This document shows, in pieces, positions 7,295 to 14,622 of a stretch of DNA of 64,000 nt. The stretch's first letter is position 1, and each line of letters opens with the position of its first letter. The notes under the pieces were generated by a model that worked only from the letters and a program-made list of their open reading frames with translations, made no database searches and was not told the DNA's origin. A program made the position numbers and the translations under genes. This stretch comes from CAVPXC01 sp963709505 (GTDB lineage Bacteria; Chloroflexota; Anaerolineae; JAAEKA01): NCBI GenBank assembly GCA_963709505.1, contig CAVPXC010000020.1, positions 1-64,000 on the forward strand, given 5' to 3'.

Positions 7295-7987
7295 CTATTG
7301 CGCTGCGTCGTTCCGGTCGACGTTTATTTCCTGAATCTTGCCGGTCACCATATAGATGACACGTTCGGCGATATTGGTAGCCAGGTCGGCAAAACGCTCC
7401 AGCTCGCGCGCTGCGCGCAGGGCCTCATACGCCGCCTCGATCTTTTCGGCTGTCTCCATCTGCGCCATGTACTCCATGAGCTGATGGAAGATCTTGGCAT
7501 AGAGAGCATCCACCTCGTCGTCCTGGCGAGCGACCATCTTGGCCAAGTCGACGTTGTCATGAGCATAGGCGGTCATGGCCTGGTTGAGCATCTTCCCGGC
7601 CAACCGGCCCATCTCCTTGACATCGGGTGGCCGCGGGATATCGGTCGAACGCACCATATGCGGCACCACCTTGGCGATGCCCTTTGCCTGATCGCCCATG
7701 CGTTCCAGGTCGATGATCATATTCATGACGGTGACAATCGAGCGCAGATCGCGTGCTGCCGGCTGCTGAGTGACGATGAGAGCAAAGCATTTCTCTTCGA
7801 TCTCAAAGCGCGTGGCGTTGACGGCATCGTCGGCGACGTACACCTGCCTGGCTATAGTCGTATCCAAAGCTTCCAGCGCATCCATGGCCAGGCGCAGTTC
7901 GTCTTCGACCATGCTGCCCATCTTCAACACATCCTCCCGTAATTCATTGAGCTGCATCTCGAAGCGATGGCGTATGCTCGTAGTCAT
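7295..7987 (-). CDS. phoU: PhoU, phosphate signalling and transport regulator
   Basis: A 230-residue PhoU. PhoU proteins couple the Pst transporter to the PhoR/PhoB-type two-component system and damp phosphate uptake. The two PhoU helical-bundle repeats are visible: the first with ARDLRSIVTVMNMIIDLERMGDQ (split motif, metal-ligand-like E/R-MGD), the second with ARELERFADLATNIAERVIY. The start at 7987 is chosen because GAGGAGG lies 6 nt upstream; an extension to 8062 is open but lacks a site. It is the last gene of the pst operon, separated from pstB by a repeat hairpin. The downstream gap holds the 5' part of the cobalamin leader. Confidence 0.92.
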   Translation of the reverse strand: MTTSIRHRFEMQLNELREDVLKMGSMVEDELRLAMDALEALDTTIARQVYVADDAVNATRFEIEEKCFALIVTQQPAARDLRSIVTVMNMIIDLERMGDQAKGIAKVVPHMVRSTDIPRPPDVKEMGRLAGKMLNQAMTAYAHDNVDLAKMVARQDDEVDALYAKIFHQLMEYMAQMETAEKIEAAYEALRAARELERFADLATNIAERVIYMVTGKIQEINVDRNDAAQ

Positions 7988-8066
7988 GCCAGACCTCCTC
8001 GCAACCAGATTTCTAACAAGATCAGGGTTGATATCTTGTGCACTTGAGCTCGTCAATGTCATGAAC

Positions 8067-8142
8067 GTGGCAAGTAGCAGGTGGCAGGTTGCAGGCAGAA
8101 GCGGACTTGCTGCTTGCCTCTTGCAACCTGCCTGTTAGCCAC
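8067..8142. repeat. inverted repeat overlapping the pstB stop codon
   Basis: Imperfect arms made of AGCAGGTGGCAGGTTGCAGG-type units (from GTGGC at 8067) and their complement ending GTTAGCCAC at 8142. The TAA stop codon of the downstream-most pstB (8135-8137, minus strand) lies in the right arm. It sits between pstB and phoU and might reduce phoU read-through. Confidence 0.75.
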
Positions 8143-8890
8143 GCCGACCGGTGATGTAAGCTTCCGTCAGCTCTTCCCTGGGCGAGCTGAACAGAGTGTT
8201 GGTTTGGTCGAACTCTACCAGGCGGCCCAGCCAGAAGAAGCCCGTCCAATCCGACGCTCGGGCCGCCTGCTGCATATTGTGGGTTACAATCACAATCGTG
8301 TATTCCCGCGCCAGCTCACGCATCAACTCCTCGATACGCAGCGTCGCCACCGGGTCCAGCGCCGAGCAGGGCTCGTCCATCAGGATCACCTCGGGCTTGA
8401 CGGCTATTGTTCGGGCGATGCATAGTCGTTGCTGTTGGCCCGGGTTGAGGTCAAACGCCGGGTCATTCAGCCGGTGTCGTACCTCGTCCCATAAGGAGGC
8501 ACTCTGCAGGCTGGTTTCAACAATCGCATCCAAGTCGCCTTTCTTGTTCGTTCCCAAAACACGCGGGCCGAAGGCGACGTTGTCGTAGATGCTTTGCGGA
8601 AAGGGGTTGGGCCGCTGAAACACCATACCAACTCGCTGGCGCAGGTCAACCACGTCTACGTCAGAGTCATAGACGTTTTTGCCGTCCAGCAGCACCTCGC
8701 CCGTTGCCCGTGTGCCACGAATTGTATCGTTCATGCGGTTCAGACTGCGCAGGAAAGTGGACTTGCCGCAGCCCGAGGGCCCGATAAGCGCGGTGATCTG
8801 GTTCTCGCGAACCGGGAGGTTTAGGTCGATGAGCGCCTGAGAGGCGCCGTAGAAAAAGTTGAATTGGCGTACGTCGATCTTGTTGTTCAT
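8135..8890 (-). CDS. pstB: PstB-type phosphate ABC transporter ATPase, degenerate signature motif
   Basis: A 251-residue PstB-family ATPase that would power phosphate import through PstC-PstA. Walker A (GPSGCGKS, 37-44), Q-loop Gln92, Walker B with catalytic Asp172-Glu173, D-loop SALDP and switch His204 are intact. The ABC signature, normally LSGGQ, reads LNPGQ (148-152): the Ser that contacts the gamma phosphate and the first Gly are replaced. The upstream paralogue has the reverse pattern, so the two probably form a heterodimer. No Shine-Dalgarno precedes ATG 8890; a composite repeat separates it from the other pstB. The stop codon falls in a repeat arm. Confidence 0.9.
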   Translation of the reverse strand: MNNKIDVRQFNFFYGASQALIDLNLPVRENQITALIGPSGCGKSTFLRSLNRMNDTIRGTRATGEVLLDGKNVYDSDVDVVDLRQRVGMVFQRPNPFPQSIYDNVAFGPRVLGTNKKGDLDAIVETSLQSASLWDEVRHRLNDPAFDLNPGQQQRLCIARTIAVKPEVILMDEPCSALDPVATLRIEELMRELAREYTIVIVTHNMQQAARASDWTGFFWLGRLVEFDQTNTLFSSPREELTEAYITGRRG

Positions 8891-8918
8891 CTATAGAGGA
8901 GGTTCTTTGCTGGAGTCT

Positions 8919-9114
8919 CGCTTATGTTATGCTGAGGGCCGCCGAAGCATCTCGGCTTAGATGCAACGGGGGATGCTTCGGCGGCCCTACTCATGACATA
9001 CCATGTCATTCGTTTGCGAATACCGCCCGCGGGATGCGGGGTCTACTCATGACATACCATGTCATTCGTTTGCGACTACCGCCCGCGGGATGCGGGGTCT
9101 CAGCATGACATAAG
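8919..9114. repeat. composite intergenic repeat between the two pstB genes
   Basis: An outer inverted repeat (8919-8934 and 9099-9114, 16 nt, one mismatch) encloses an inner hairpin (about 8933-8989, arms GAGGGCCGCCGAAGCATC and complement) and two direct copies of a 56-bp unit (8987-9042 and 9043-9098, nearly identical, each with an internal CCCGCGGG palindrome). It splits an otherwise tight operon. No coding potential was found in it. Confidence 0.85.
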
Positions 9115-9126
9115 CTTGCGATAATA

Positions 9127-9885
9127 CTAGCCAAACCGGCCCGTAATATAATCCTCGGTGCGTTTGTCTTTGGGGCGTACGAACAGCCTGCCCGCCACGC
9201 CGATTTCGACCAACTCACCGCCCAGCATAAAGCCGGCGCGATCGGCGATTCGGGCAGCCTGCTGCACGCTATGCGGCACCATAATGATGGTGTACTGCTC
9301 TTTCAACACGCGCAGCGTCTCCTCGACCATGCCCGTGGACAGCGGATCCAGTCCGGAGGTTGGGTTATCCAGCAGAATCACCTCCGGCTCCATCGCCAGG
9401 CTGCGAGCCAGACAAAGGCGTTGCTTTTGGCCACCGGAAAGCGCCATAGCCGAAGTGTCCAGCCGTTCTTTGACCTCGTCCCACAACGCCGCTTGTTGAA
9501 GCGATCGCTGGACCCGTCCCTCAAGGACCGTTTGATCGCGGATCCCAGCCATTTTTGGTCCGTAGATCAGGTTCTCGCGGATCGTGCCCGGCAGCGGCGT
9601 TGGCACCGCAAACACCATGCTGATCCGCCGCCGCAGGTCGAAGACGTCCACGGTACGGTCGAAGATGGCCTGACCATTGAACTGGATCACACCCTGGAAG
9701 CGCGTGCCCTCCTGCAGGTCGGAAAGGCGGTTGAGCAAGCGCAACAGACTTGATTTGCCGCTGCGAGACGGCCCAAAGAGCACGAAGATCTCGTTCGGCT
9801 GCACGTCGAGCGAGATGTTGCGCAGCGCCTCGGTCTCGTCGGCGTAGGTGAAGAAGACGTTTTGGAGCGAGATGATCGGCGGCAT
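9127..9885 (-). CDS. second PstB-type ATPase with degenerate Walker A, Q-loop and Walker B
   Basis: A 252-residue paralogue of PstB directly behind pstA. The signature LSGGQ (149-153) and switch His205 are canonical, but Walker A reads GPSRSGKS (Gly41 to Arg), the Q-loop Gln is Ala93 (VFAVP), and the catalytic Glu after the Walker B Asp is Asn174 (LLDNP). Such changes usually abolish hydrolysis at that site. With the neighbouring PstB, whose Walker motifs are intact but signature is degenerate, head-to-tail pairing would give one complete canonical site and one fully degenerate site. ATG 9885 follows the pstA stop by a few bases; an overlapping GTG is also possible. The codons are read cleanly, with no frame break. 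Confidence 0.88.
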   Translation of the reverse strand: MPPIISLQNVFFTYADETEALRNISLDVQPNEIFVLFGPSRSGKSSLLRLLNRLSDLQEGTRFQGVIQFNGQAIFDRTVDVFDLRRRISMVFAVPTPLPGTIRENLIYGPKMAGIRDQTVLEGRVQRSLQQAALWDEVKERLDTSAMALSGGQKQRLCLARSLAMEPEVILLDNPTSGLDPLSTGMVEETLRVLKEQYTIIMVPHSVQQAARIADRAGFMLGGELVEIGVAGRLFVRPKDKRTEDYITGRFG

Positions 9886-9887
9886 GA

Positions 9888-10733
9888 TCACCAGTCCCGC
9901 CGGCGGCGAACGCTCGTGCGTACAATCGTTGCCATCAGCGTCAGCGTGAGCGTAATCATCAGCAACACGAGGGCCGTGCCATATTGTATCGACAGCGGCA
10001 TGCCAGGCACCTGGGTCGAGATCACGTAGAGGTGGTACGGCAGGGCCATGGTTTGGTCGAACAGCGACTTTGGCAGATTTGGCTGAGAGAAGGCGGCCAC
10101 CGTGAACAGGATCGGCGCAGTCTCGCCCGCCGCGCGGCTGATCCCCAAGATCATGCCGGTAAGGATGCCGGGCGTGGCGTGCGGCAGCACCTGGTGGCGG
10201 ACCGTCTGCCACTTGGTCGCGCCCAGGCTCAGGCTGACCGTGCGGAACAGCTGCGGCACCGAGTTGATGGCTTCCTCAGCCGTGCTGATCACCACGGGCA
10301 TAGTCATAATGCCCAGCGTCAGCGAGCCTGCCAGGATCGACGTGCCAAATTGGGCGGCCAGCACGAACACGCCCAGGCCAAAGAGGCCATAGACGATGCT
10401 GGGGATCCCGGCCAGGTTGATGATGGCCATGCGGATCGTGCGGGTCAGGCGGGTGTCCTTCGCGTACTCGGACAGGTAGATGGCCGCGGCGATGGAGATC
10501 GGCATCGAGACAATGGCAGTGCCAATCGTCAGGATCAACGTGCCGACGATGGCCGGCATGATGCCGCCCTCCTTCATGCCGTTGCTCGGTGGCTGGGTCA
10601 AGAATTCCCAGCTGATCGCGCCGATCCCCTTGTAGATCACGTAGAAGAGGATCAGGATAACCGGCACGAAAACCAGTACAGCGACCAGGGTAATCAGGGC
10701 CACGGCCAGCTTCTGGCTCTGTTGGCGGCTCAT
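9888..10733 (-). CDS. pstA: PstA, phosphate ABC transporter permease
   Basis: A 281-residue inner-membrane permease with six hydrophobic segments. The ABC permease coupling loop (EAINSVPQLFRTVSLSLGATKW then GILTGMILGISRAAGETAPIL) is typical of PstA. It forms the phosphate channel with PstC. The start ATG 10733 overlaps the pstC stop as ATGA, so the two are translationally coupled. A longer open frame upstream is out-of-frame pstC sequence and was discarded. Confidence 0.92.
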   Translation of the reverse strand: MSRQQSQKLAVALITLVAVLVFVPVILILFYVIYKGIGAISWEFLTQPPSNGMKEGGIMPAIVGTLILTIGTAIVSMPISIAAAIYLSEYAKDTRLTRTIRMAIINLAGIPSIVYGLFGLGVFVLAAQFGTSILAGSLTLGIMTMPVVISTAEEAINSVPQLFRTVSLSLGATKWQTVRHQVLPHATPGILTGMILGISRAAGETAPILFTVAAFSQPNLPKSLFDQTMALPYHLYVISTQVPGMPLSIQYGTALVLLMITLTLTLMATIVRTSVRRRRDW

Positions 10734-11653
10734 AGCTGGCCTCCCCTGCGCCGGGCGCCGGTCACGCCCACCAGCCGGGCGGCCAGCCAGTTGACGGCAA
10801 AGGTGATCAGAAACAGGATCAGGCCGATGCCGAAGAGAACGTTGTAGTGCAAGCTGCCCTGTGCCACCTCGCCCATCTCGGCCGCGATGGTCGCGGTCAT
10901 CGTGCGCACCGGGTTGAAGAGGATGCCGAGGCCAAGCGGTGGCATGTTGGCGGCGTTGCCGGTGACCATCAGCACAGCCATGGTCTCGCCGATGACCCGC
11001 CCCACGCCCAGCATGACGGCGATCACCAGGCCCGAGCGGGCCGAGGGCAGAACCACCCGCCGGATTGTCTGCCACTGCGTTGCGCCGATGGCCAGTGCAC
11101 CGTCACGATACTCCTTGGGCACCGCGTACAGGGCATCCTCGGAGATGCTGATGATCGTGGGCAGAGCCATGTAAGCCAGAAGCAGCGCACCGGTGAAGGC
11201 AGTCAAGCCGGTGGGGGCGCCCATGCCCTGGACCAACGGCGCCAGCGCGACCCATCCGAGGAAGCCCAGAACGATCGACGGGATGCCGGCCAGGATTTCG
11301 ATCAGCGGCTTGAGGATATCCCGCAACCAGGGCGGTGCAATCTCACCCAGATAGATAGCTGCCACCACACCCAGCGGCACGGCAATGATTAGCGCACCCA
11401 GCGTCACCAGGAGCGTCCCGACCACCAGCGGCAGCAGGCCAAACTGGTTCTCGATCGGATACCAACGGGTGCCGAAGAGCTGGCGCAGCGGGATGTCGAG
11501 GAAGGTGGCCATGCCTTCCTTCAATAGAAAGAAAAAGATCAGGGCGACGATGATAATGGTGGAAATGCCGGCGAGGAGGATCAGCGCCTCGATGACGATC
11601 TCTCCCCGCCGTCTTTGAGGCGTGCTGGTCGGAGTTACCTCGACATTCTGCAT
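10730..11653 (-). CDS. pstC: PstC, phosphate ABC transporter permease
   Basis: A 307-residue permease partner of PstA. The coupling loop EDALYAVPKEYRDGALAIGATQW and the following GRVIGETMAVLMVTGN are diagnostic of PstC. The N-terminus is short and Thr/Arg-rich before the first membrane helix (about residues 22-45). The start is ATG 11653, 4 nt after the pstS stop at 11658. It overlaps pstA by 4 nt. Confidence 0.92.
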   Translation of the reverse strand: MQNVEVTPTSTPQRRRGEIVIEALILLAGISTIIIVALIFFFLLKEGMATFLDIPLRQLFGTRWYPIENQFGLLPLVVGTLLVTLGALIIAVPLGVVAAIYLGEIAPPWLRDILKPLIEILAGIPSIVLGFLGWVALAPLVQGMGAPTGLTAFTGALLLAYMALPTIISISEDALYAVPKEYRDGALAIGATQWQTIRRVVLPSARSGLVIAVMLGVGRVIGETMAVLMVTGNAANMPPLGLGILFNPVRTMTATIAAEMGEVAQGSLHYNVLFGIGLILFLITFAVNWLAARLVGVTGARRRGGQL

Positions 11654-11657
11654 GCGC

Positions 11658-12579
11658 TCACTCCTTGGGCAACGGCACGAAGCCCAGATCGGCGACGACC
11701 TGCTGGCCCGCAGGCCCTTTGATCCAGTTGATGTAGTCGGCGATCGCGCCGGTAGGCTCGCCGGCCGTGTACATGTAGAGCCCACGAGCGATAGGATAGC
11801 TGCCATCGGTGCCGCTCGCGACCGACGGTAAGACGTAGGGCGAGCCGGCATCCTTGGCTACGGCGATGAGCTTCTCGTGTTCGGTGACGTAACCCAGCCC
11901 GTCGTAGCCGATCGCGTTGGGGTTGCGCTGGATCTCGCTGGTGATGCCCACCGACGAGGGCATGAGCAGCGTCTGCGGCGCAAAGACATCCTTGTTCTCT
12001 TTGCTGCCTTTACGCACCACTTGCTCCAGGAAATAGACGTGGGTGCCGGAGTTGGTCTCACGCGAGACCAGCACGATGGGGGCGTCGTTGCCTCCTACGT
12101 CCTTCCAGTTCGTGATCCTGGCGGTGAAGATGTCGGCAAGTTGATCGATGGTCAGCTGGCTCGACGGGGTTTTCGAGGTTGACGATGACGGCCAGCGCGT
12201 CGACAGCCACCTGGTGTTCGACCGGATCAATGCCGTTCTTCTTGGCGTCATCGATCTCCTGGTCCTTCATCTCACGCGAGGCATTGGCCAGGTCCACCGT
12301 GCCGTTGATCAGCGCCGCAATGCCGGTGCCCGATCCGCCGCCGGTGACGGCGATATCCACGTCGGGCTGGATGACGCGGTAGGCCTCGGCCCATGCCAGG
12401 GCCAGGTTGACCATGGTGTCGGATCCCTTGTTTTGAATGGCTCGACCCCCGCTCGATCCGGGAGCGCTGGCTTCCGCGCCGGGTGTCTCGCCGGAGGGCT
12501 TACCACAGGCAGACAGTACCGATGCTGCCAGTCCAACCAGAATCACTGTCAGCAGGAGATGGGGAAAGCTTCGTCGCAT
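11658..12579 (-). CDS. pstS: PstS, phosphate-binding lipoprotein (one frame break)
   Basis: The periplasmic or surface phosphate receptor of the Pst system. The signal sequence ends in a lipobox-like LSAC, so the protein is probably lipid-anchored. The body reads IQNKGSDTMVNLALAWAEAY, VTGGGSGTGIAALINGTVDLANASR and, after the break, TARITNWKDVGGNDAPIVLV, SRETNSGTHVYF, the usual PBP-like PstS motifs. The reading frame shifts by one base near 12165 (around GTCGAGCCAGCTGACC); removing one base joins both parts into about 306 residues. A sequencing indel is the likely cause because the rest of the operon is intact. AAGGA lies upstream of ATG 12579, and Pho-box-like repeats lie further upstream. 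Confidence 0.88.
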
Positions 12580-12606
12580 GGAAGGGTCCTTAATCGAGGC
12601 AGTGAA

Positions 12607-12645
12607 TTAACAGAGCATTAATGAGGCGTTAACATTGTAACGCAA
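12607..12645. promoter_or_regulatory. Pho-box-like array of 11-bp direct repeats upstream of pstS
   Basis: On the plus strand TTAACA (12607-12612), TTAATG (12618-12623) and TTAACA (12629-12634) are each separated by 5 nt, with a weaker ACGCAA in the fourth position. This is the spacing of PhoP/PhoB-family boxes (TTAACA-like hexamers or CTGTCAT-like heptamers every 11 bp). It lies 28-66 bp upstream of the pstS start codon. It is expected to bind a PhoB/PhoP-type response regulator under phosphate limitation. Confidence 0.65.
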
Positions 12646-12753
12646 TTCACAGGAATCGCAAAGCTTTGGGCGGCTTAGCGTCCCCCAGAGGTGTTCAAAC
12701 ACCTAACCAAGAATCCGAGTATGCAGAAAAGGCGATCGACAACCGTGGAAAGG

Positions 12754-13095
12754 CTATGACAAAGGTCGATTGACACGAATGAGCTGGCCTGTCAACTCGT
12801 TTTGCCCCGCAAGCGCTGAATGGATACGCTGTGCCAAATCACCGAAGTTCGGATCGTAGGTACACGCAATGATGCCGGAGTGTACTGTCTCCTGCCTATG
12901 CAGACGAATGAAGTGCTTACGGTTGAGAGTGAGCAACGAGCGGCCTTCAGCGTGAGAAAAAGCCAAGACGGTCTCATCTGGCACGGCACGTCCGGCCTGA
13001 CCGGCTTCCAGAGAGGTCATAACATCGTGTCCTAGGTGGCGCAACTCCACCACCACAGGAAGGGGGAAGTTCTCGTTGGAATAGAGCCGCGTCAT
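12754..13095 (-). CDS. DUF5615 PIN-like protein, probable toxin
   Basis: About 113 residues starting MTRLYSNENFP. It carries the DUF5615 pattern: an acidic NENFP at the N-terminus, LRHLGHDV, then DETVLAFSHAEGRSLLTLNRKHF, where conserved Asp/Asn residues form the PIN-like nuclease centre. Members are usually the toxin half of a pair with a DUF433 antitoxin, as here. ATG 13095 is chosen because GAGGA precedes it at 8 nt and it follows the DUF433 stop by one base. A role as an RNase toxin is inferred from the family. Confidence 0.8.
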   Translation of the reverse strand: MTRLYSNENFPLPVVVELRHLGHDVMTSLEAGQAGRAVPDETVLAFSHAEGRSLLTLNRKHFIRLHRQETVHSGIIACTYDPNFGDLAQRIHSALAGQNELTGQLIRVNRPLS

Positions 13096-13096
13096 T

Positions 13097-13426
13097 TCAA
13101 GCATCCTCGTTTTCTTGTATTTGGCGGTCGATCTCTTCCCGATATGCGCGGTAATAACCCCAAGCGTTGACTAAATCCTCCGCTCGCAGAGTTGGAAAGC
13201 TCCGCAACAGGTCTGCTTCGCTCGATCCCAAATGTCGGGCCTGGACCAGTACCCACACAGGAATGCGCGTCCGAACAATGCAGGGTTCACCACCGCAGAC
13301 GCCAGCGGTGCTCTCAATGCCAGGGAATGCGTCGCCCAAGTCACGTACAACCCACTGAAGCACTTGCGCCTTCTCGGCGCGAGTCATGGTGCTGAAAACC
13401 CGTTCTGCCTCTTGAAATGCGTTCAT
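13097..13426 (-). CDS. DUF433 domain protein, probable antitoxin
   Basis: A 109-residue protein. The DUF433 signature is visible: GVCGGEPCIVRTRIPVWVLVQ, then LGSSEADLLRSFPTLRAEDLVNAWGYYRAYREEID. DUF433 proteins have a winged-helix fold and often partner DUF5615 toxins as antitoxin and autoregulator. The N-terminal 40 residues (FSTMTRAEKAQVLQWVVRDL) are a helical extension common in this type. It is the first gene of a two-gene operon whose stop codon touches the toxin start. Confidence 0.82.
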   Translation of the reverse strand: MNAFQEAERVFSTMTRAEKAQVLQWVVRDLGDAFPGIESTAGVCGGEPCIVRTRIPVWVLVQARHLGSSEADLLRSFPTLRAEDLVNAWGYYRAYREEIDRQIQENEDA

Positions 13427-13625
13427 GGTATCTTCGTCAATTCTTCCTTATGTACAGACTCTTCATGTCATTCTCTGCGCCTTACCTTCCGCATTATAGC
13501 CCATCGGTCATGAGTTGCCAAGCACACCCGCTAAATCGGGCAAATCGTTTGCGAATCCATCTCAGTGCGACTATACTCTCAAGAACGGTCCGAGAGTTGA
13601 CAGGCGAATTCTGGTACTGGCTATC

Positions 13626-14506
13626 ATGCAACCACTCACCCTGCGCCAACACACCTTCACCTGGGGCGCCCAGACCTACATCATGGGCATCATCAACGTC
13701 ACACCGGACAGCTTTTCGGGTGATGGCCTGGTGCGTGACGAAGCCTGGGTGCAGGCGGCGATCGATCAAGGCCGGCGTTTCGTGACGGAAGGAGCGCACC
13801 TGCTGGACGTGGGCGGTGAGAGCACCCGCCCTGGTTCGCAGCCGGTGGACGTCGACGAAGAGCTGCGCCGCGTGTTGCCGGTGATCGAGGGGCTGGCGAA
13901 GGCGGTGGACGTACCGATTTCGATGGATACCTCCAAGGCGGCGGTGGCAGAAGCCGCGCTGCAAGCTGGCGCCAGCATCGTCAACGACGTGTGGGGCCTG
14001 CGCCTCGACCCGCCGATTGCCGAAGTGGCGGCCGAGCCGGTGCGCCCGTCATTCTGATGCACAATCGCAGCAAACGCGAGCACGCCGCAATCGATCCGAC
14101 CCTCGGCGGCCGCTACGTGGGCACGAACTACGGCGACCTGATCGAGGACATCCGCGCCGAGCTGGCGATCAGCCTCGATATGGCCCGGCGTGCCGGCATC
14201 CCCGACGAGCACATCATCCTCGATCCCGGCATCGGCTTCGGCAAGACCGTGGATCAAAACCTGGAGCTGCTGGATCGGCTGGGCGAACTGCGCGAGCTAG
14301 GTTATCCACTGCTGGTTGGCCCCAGCCGCAAGTCTTTCATCGGCTATACGCTGGATCTTCCACCCGACCAGCGGGTGGAAGGCACGGCTGCAGCCGTGGC
14401 CATTGCAATCGCTCGCGGCGCCGACATCGTGCGCGTGCACGACGTGCTGGCCATGGCGCGCGTGGCGAAGATGACGGACGCGATCGTGCGGCGTGGTAAC
14501 CCGTAA
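13626..14506 (+). CDS. folP: FolP, dihydropteroate synthase (one frame break)
   Basis: Catalyses condensation of p-aminobenzoate with the pterin pyrophosphate in folate synthesis. The motifs GIINVTPDSFSGDG, LLDVGGESTRPGS, ISMDTSKAAVAEAAL, then after the break VILMHNR, ILDPGIGFGKT and LLVGPSRKSFIG cover the whole pterin and phosphate sites. The frame breaks near 14035: the sequence GCCGAGCCGGTGCGCCCG lacks one base that would restore the usual GAPVILMHN. The reconstructed length is about 293 residues, normal for the family. ATG 13626 is chosen from the alignment-like start MQPLTL; no good ribosome binding site is seen. The TAA stop lies in the left arm of the repeat at 14497-14592. Confidence 0.88.
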
Positions 14507-14592
14507 CGGCGTAACACGTAACCCGGAACCAAGAAACCCGCAGTAACAAACGCCCTCCGGCTCCGGGTTAGGTGTTACGTCGTTACGGGTTA
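14497..14592. repeat. GTAAC-rich inverted repeat at the folP 3' end
   Basis: The arms run TAACCCGTAACGGCGTAACA (from 14497) through CCGGA and the complement TCCGGGTTAGGTGTTACGTC to GGGTTA at 14592, with a loop of about 25 nt. The left arm is itself a short tandem repeat of GTAAC units. It supplies the folP stop codon (14504-14506) and separates folP from the SDR gene. Confidence 0.8.
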
Positions 14593-14622
14593 TTTCCGAG
14601 GACATCTCCCGTACCCATTGCT

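Noticed and set aside
7187..7942. Plus-strand 251-residue open frame opposite phoU
   Set aside because: It is the antisense shadow of a highly conserved gene, has no ribosome binding site and resembles no family.
9127..9885. Pseudogene status for the second pstB because of its degenerate Walker motifs
   Set aside because: The frame is intact and collinear, and its defects complement those of the other PstB, which indicates functional specialisation.
10304..11443. Possible antisense genes opposite pstA/pstC with long open frames
   Set aside because: Their composition (Gln/Arg/His-rich, no hydrophobic core) is that of reverse-frame translation of GC-rich membrane-protein genes.
13626..14506. 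Programmed frameshifting in folP
   Set aside because: No slippery heptamer or downstream pseudoknot is visible at 14035, and similar breaks occur in many unrelated genes, which points to sequencing errors.
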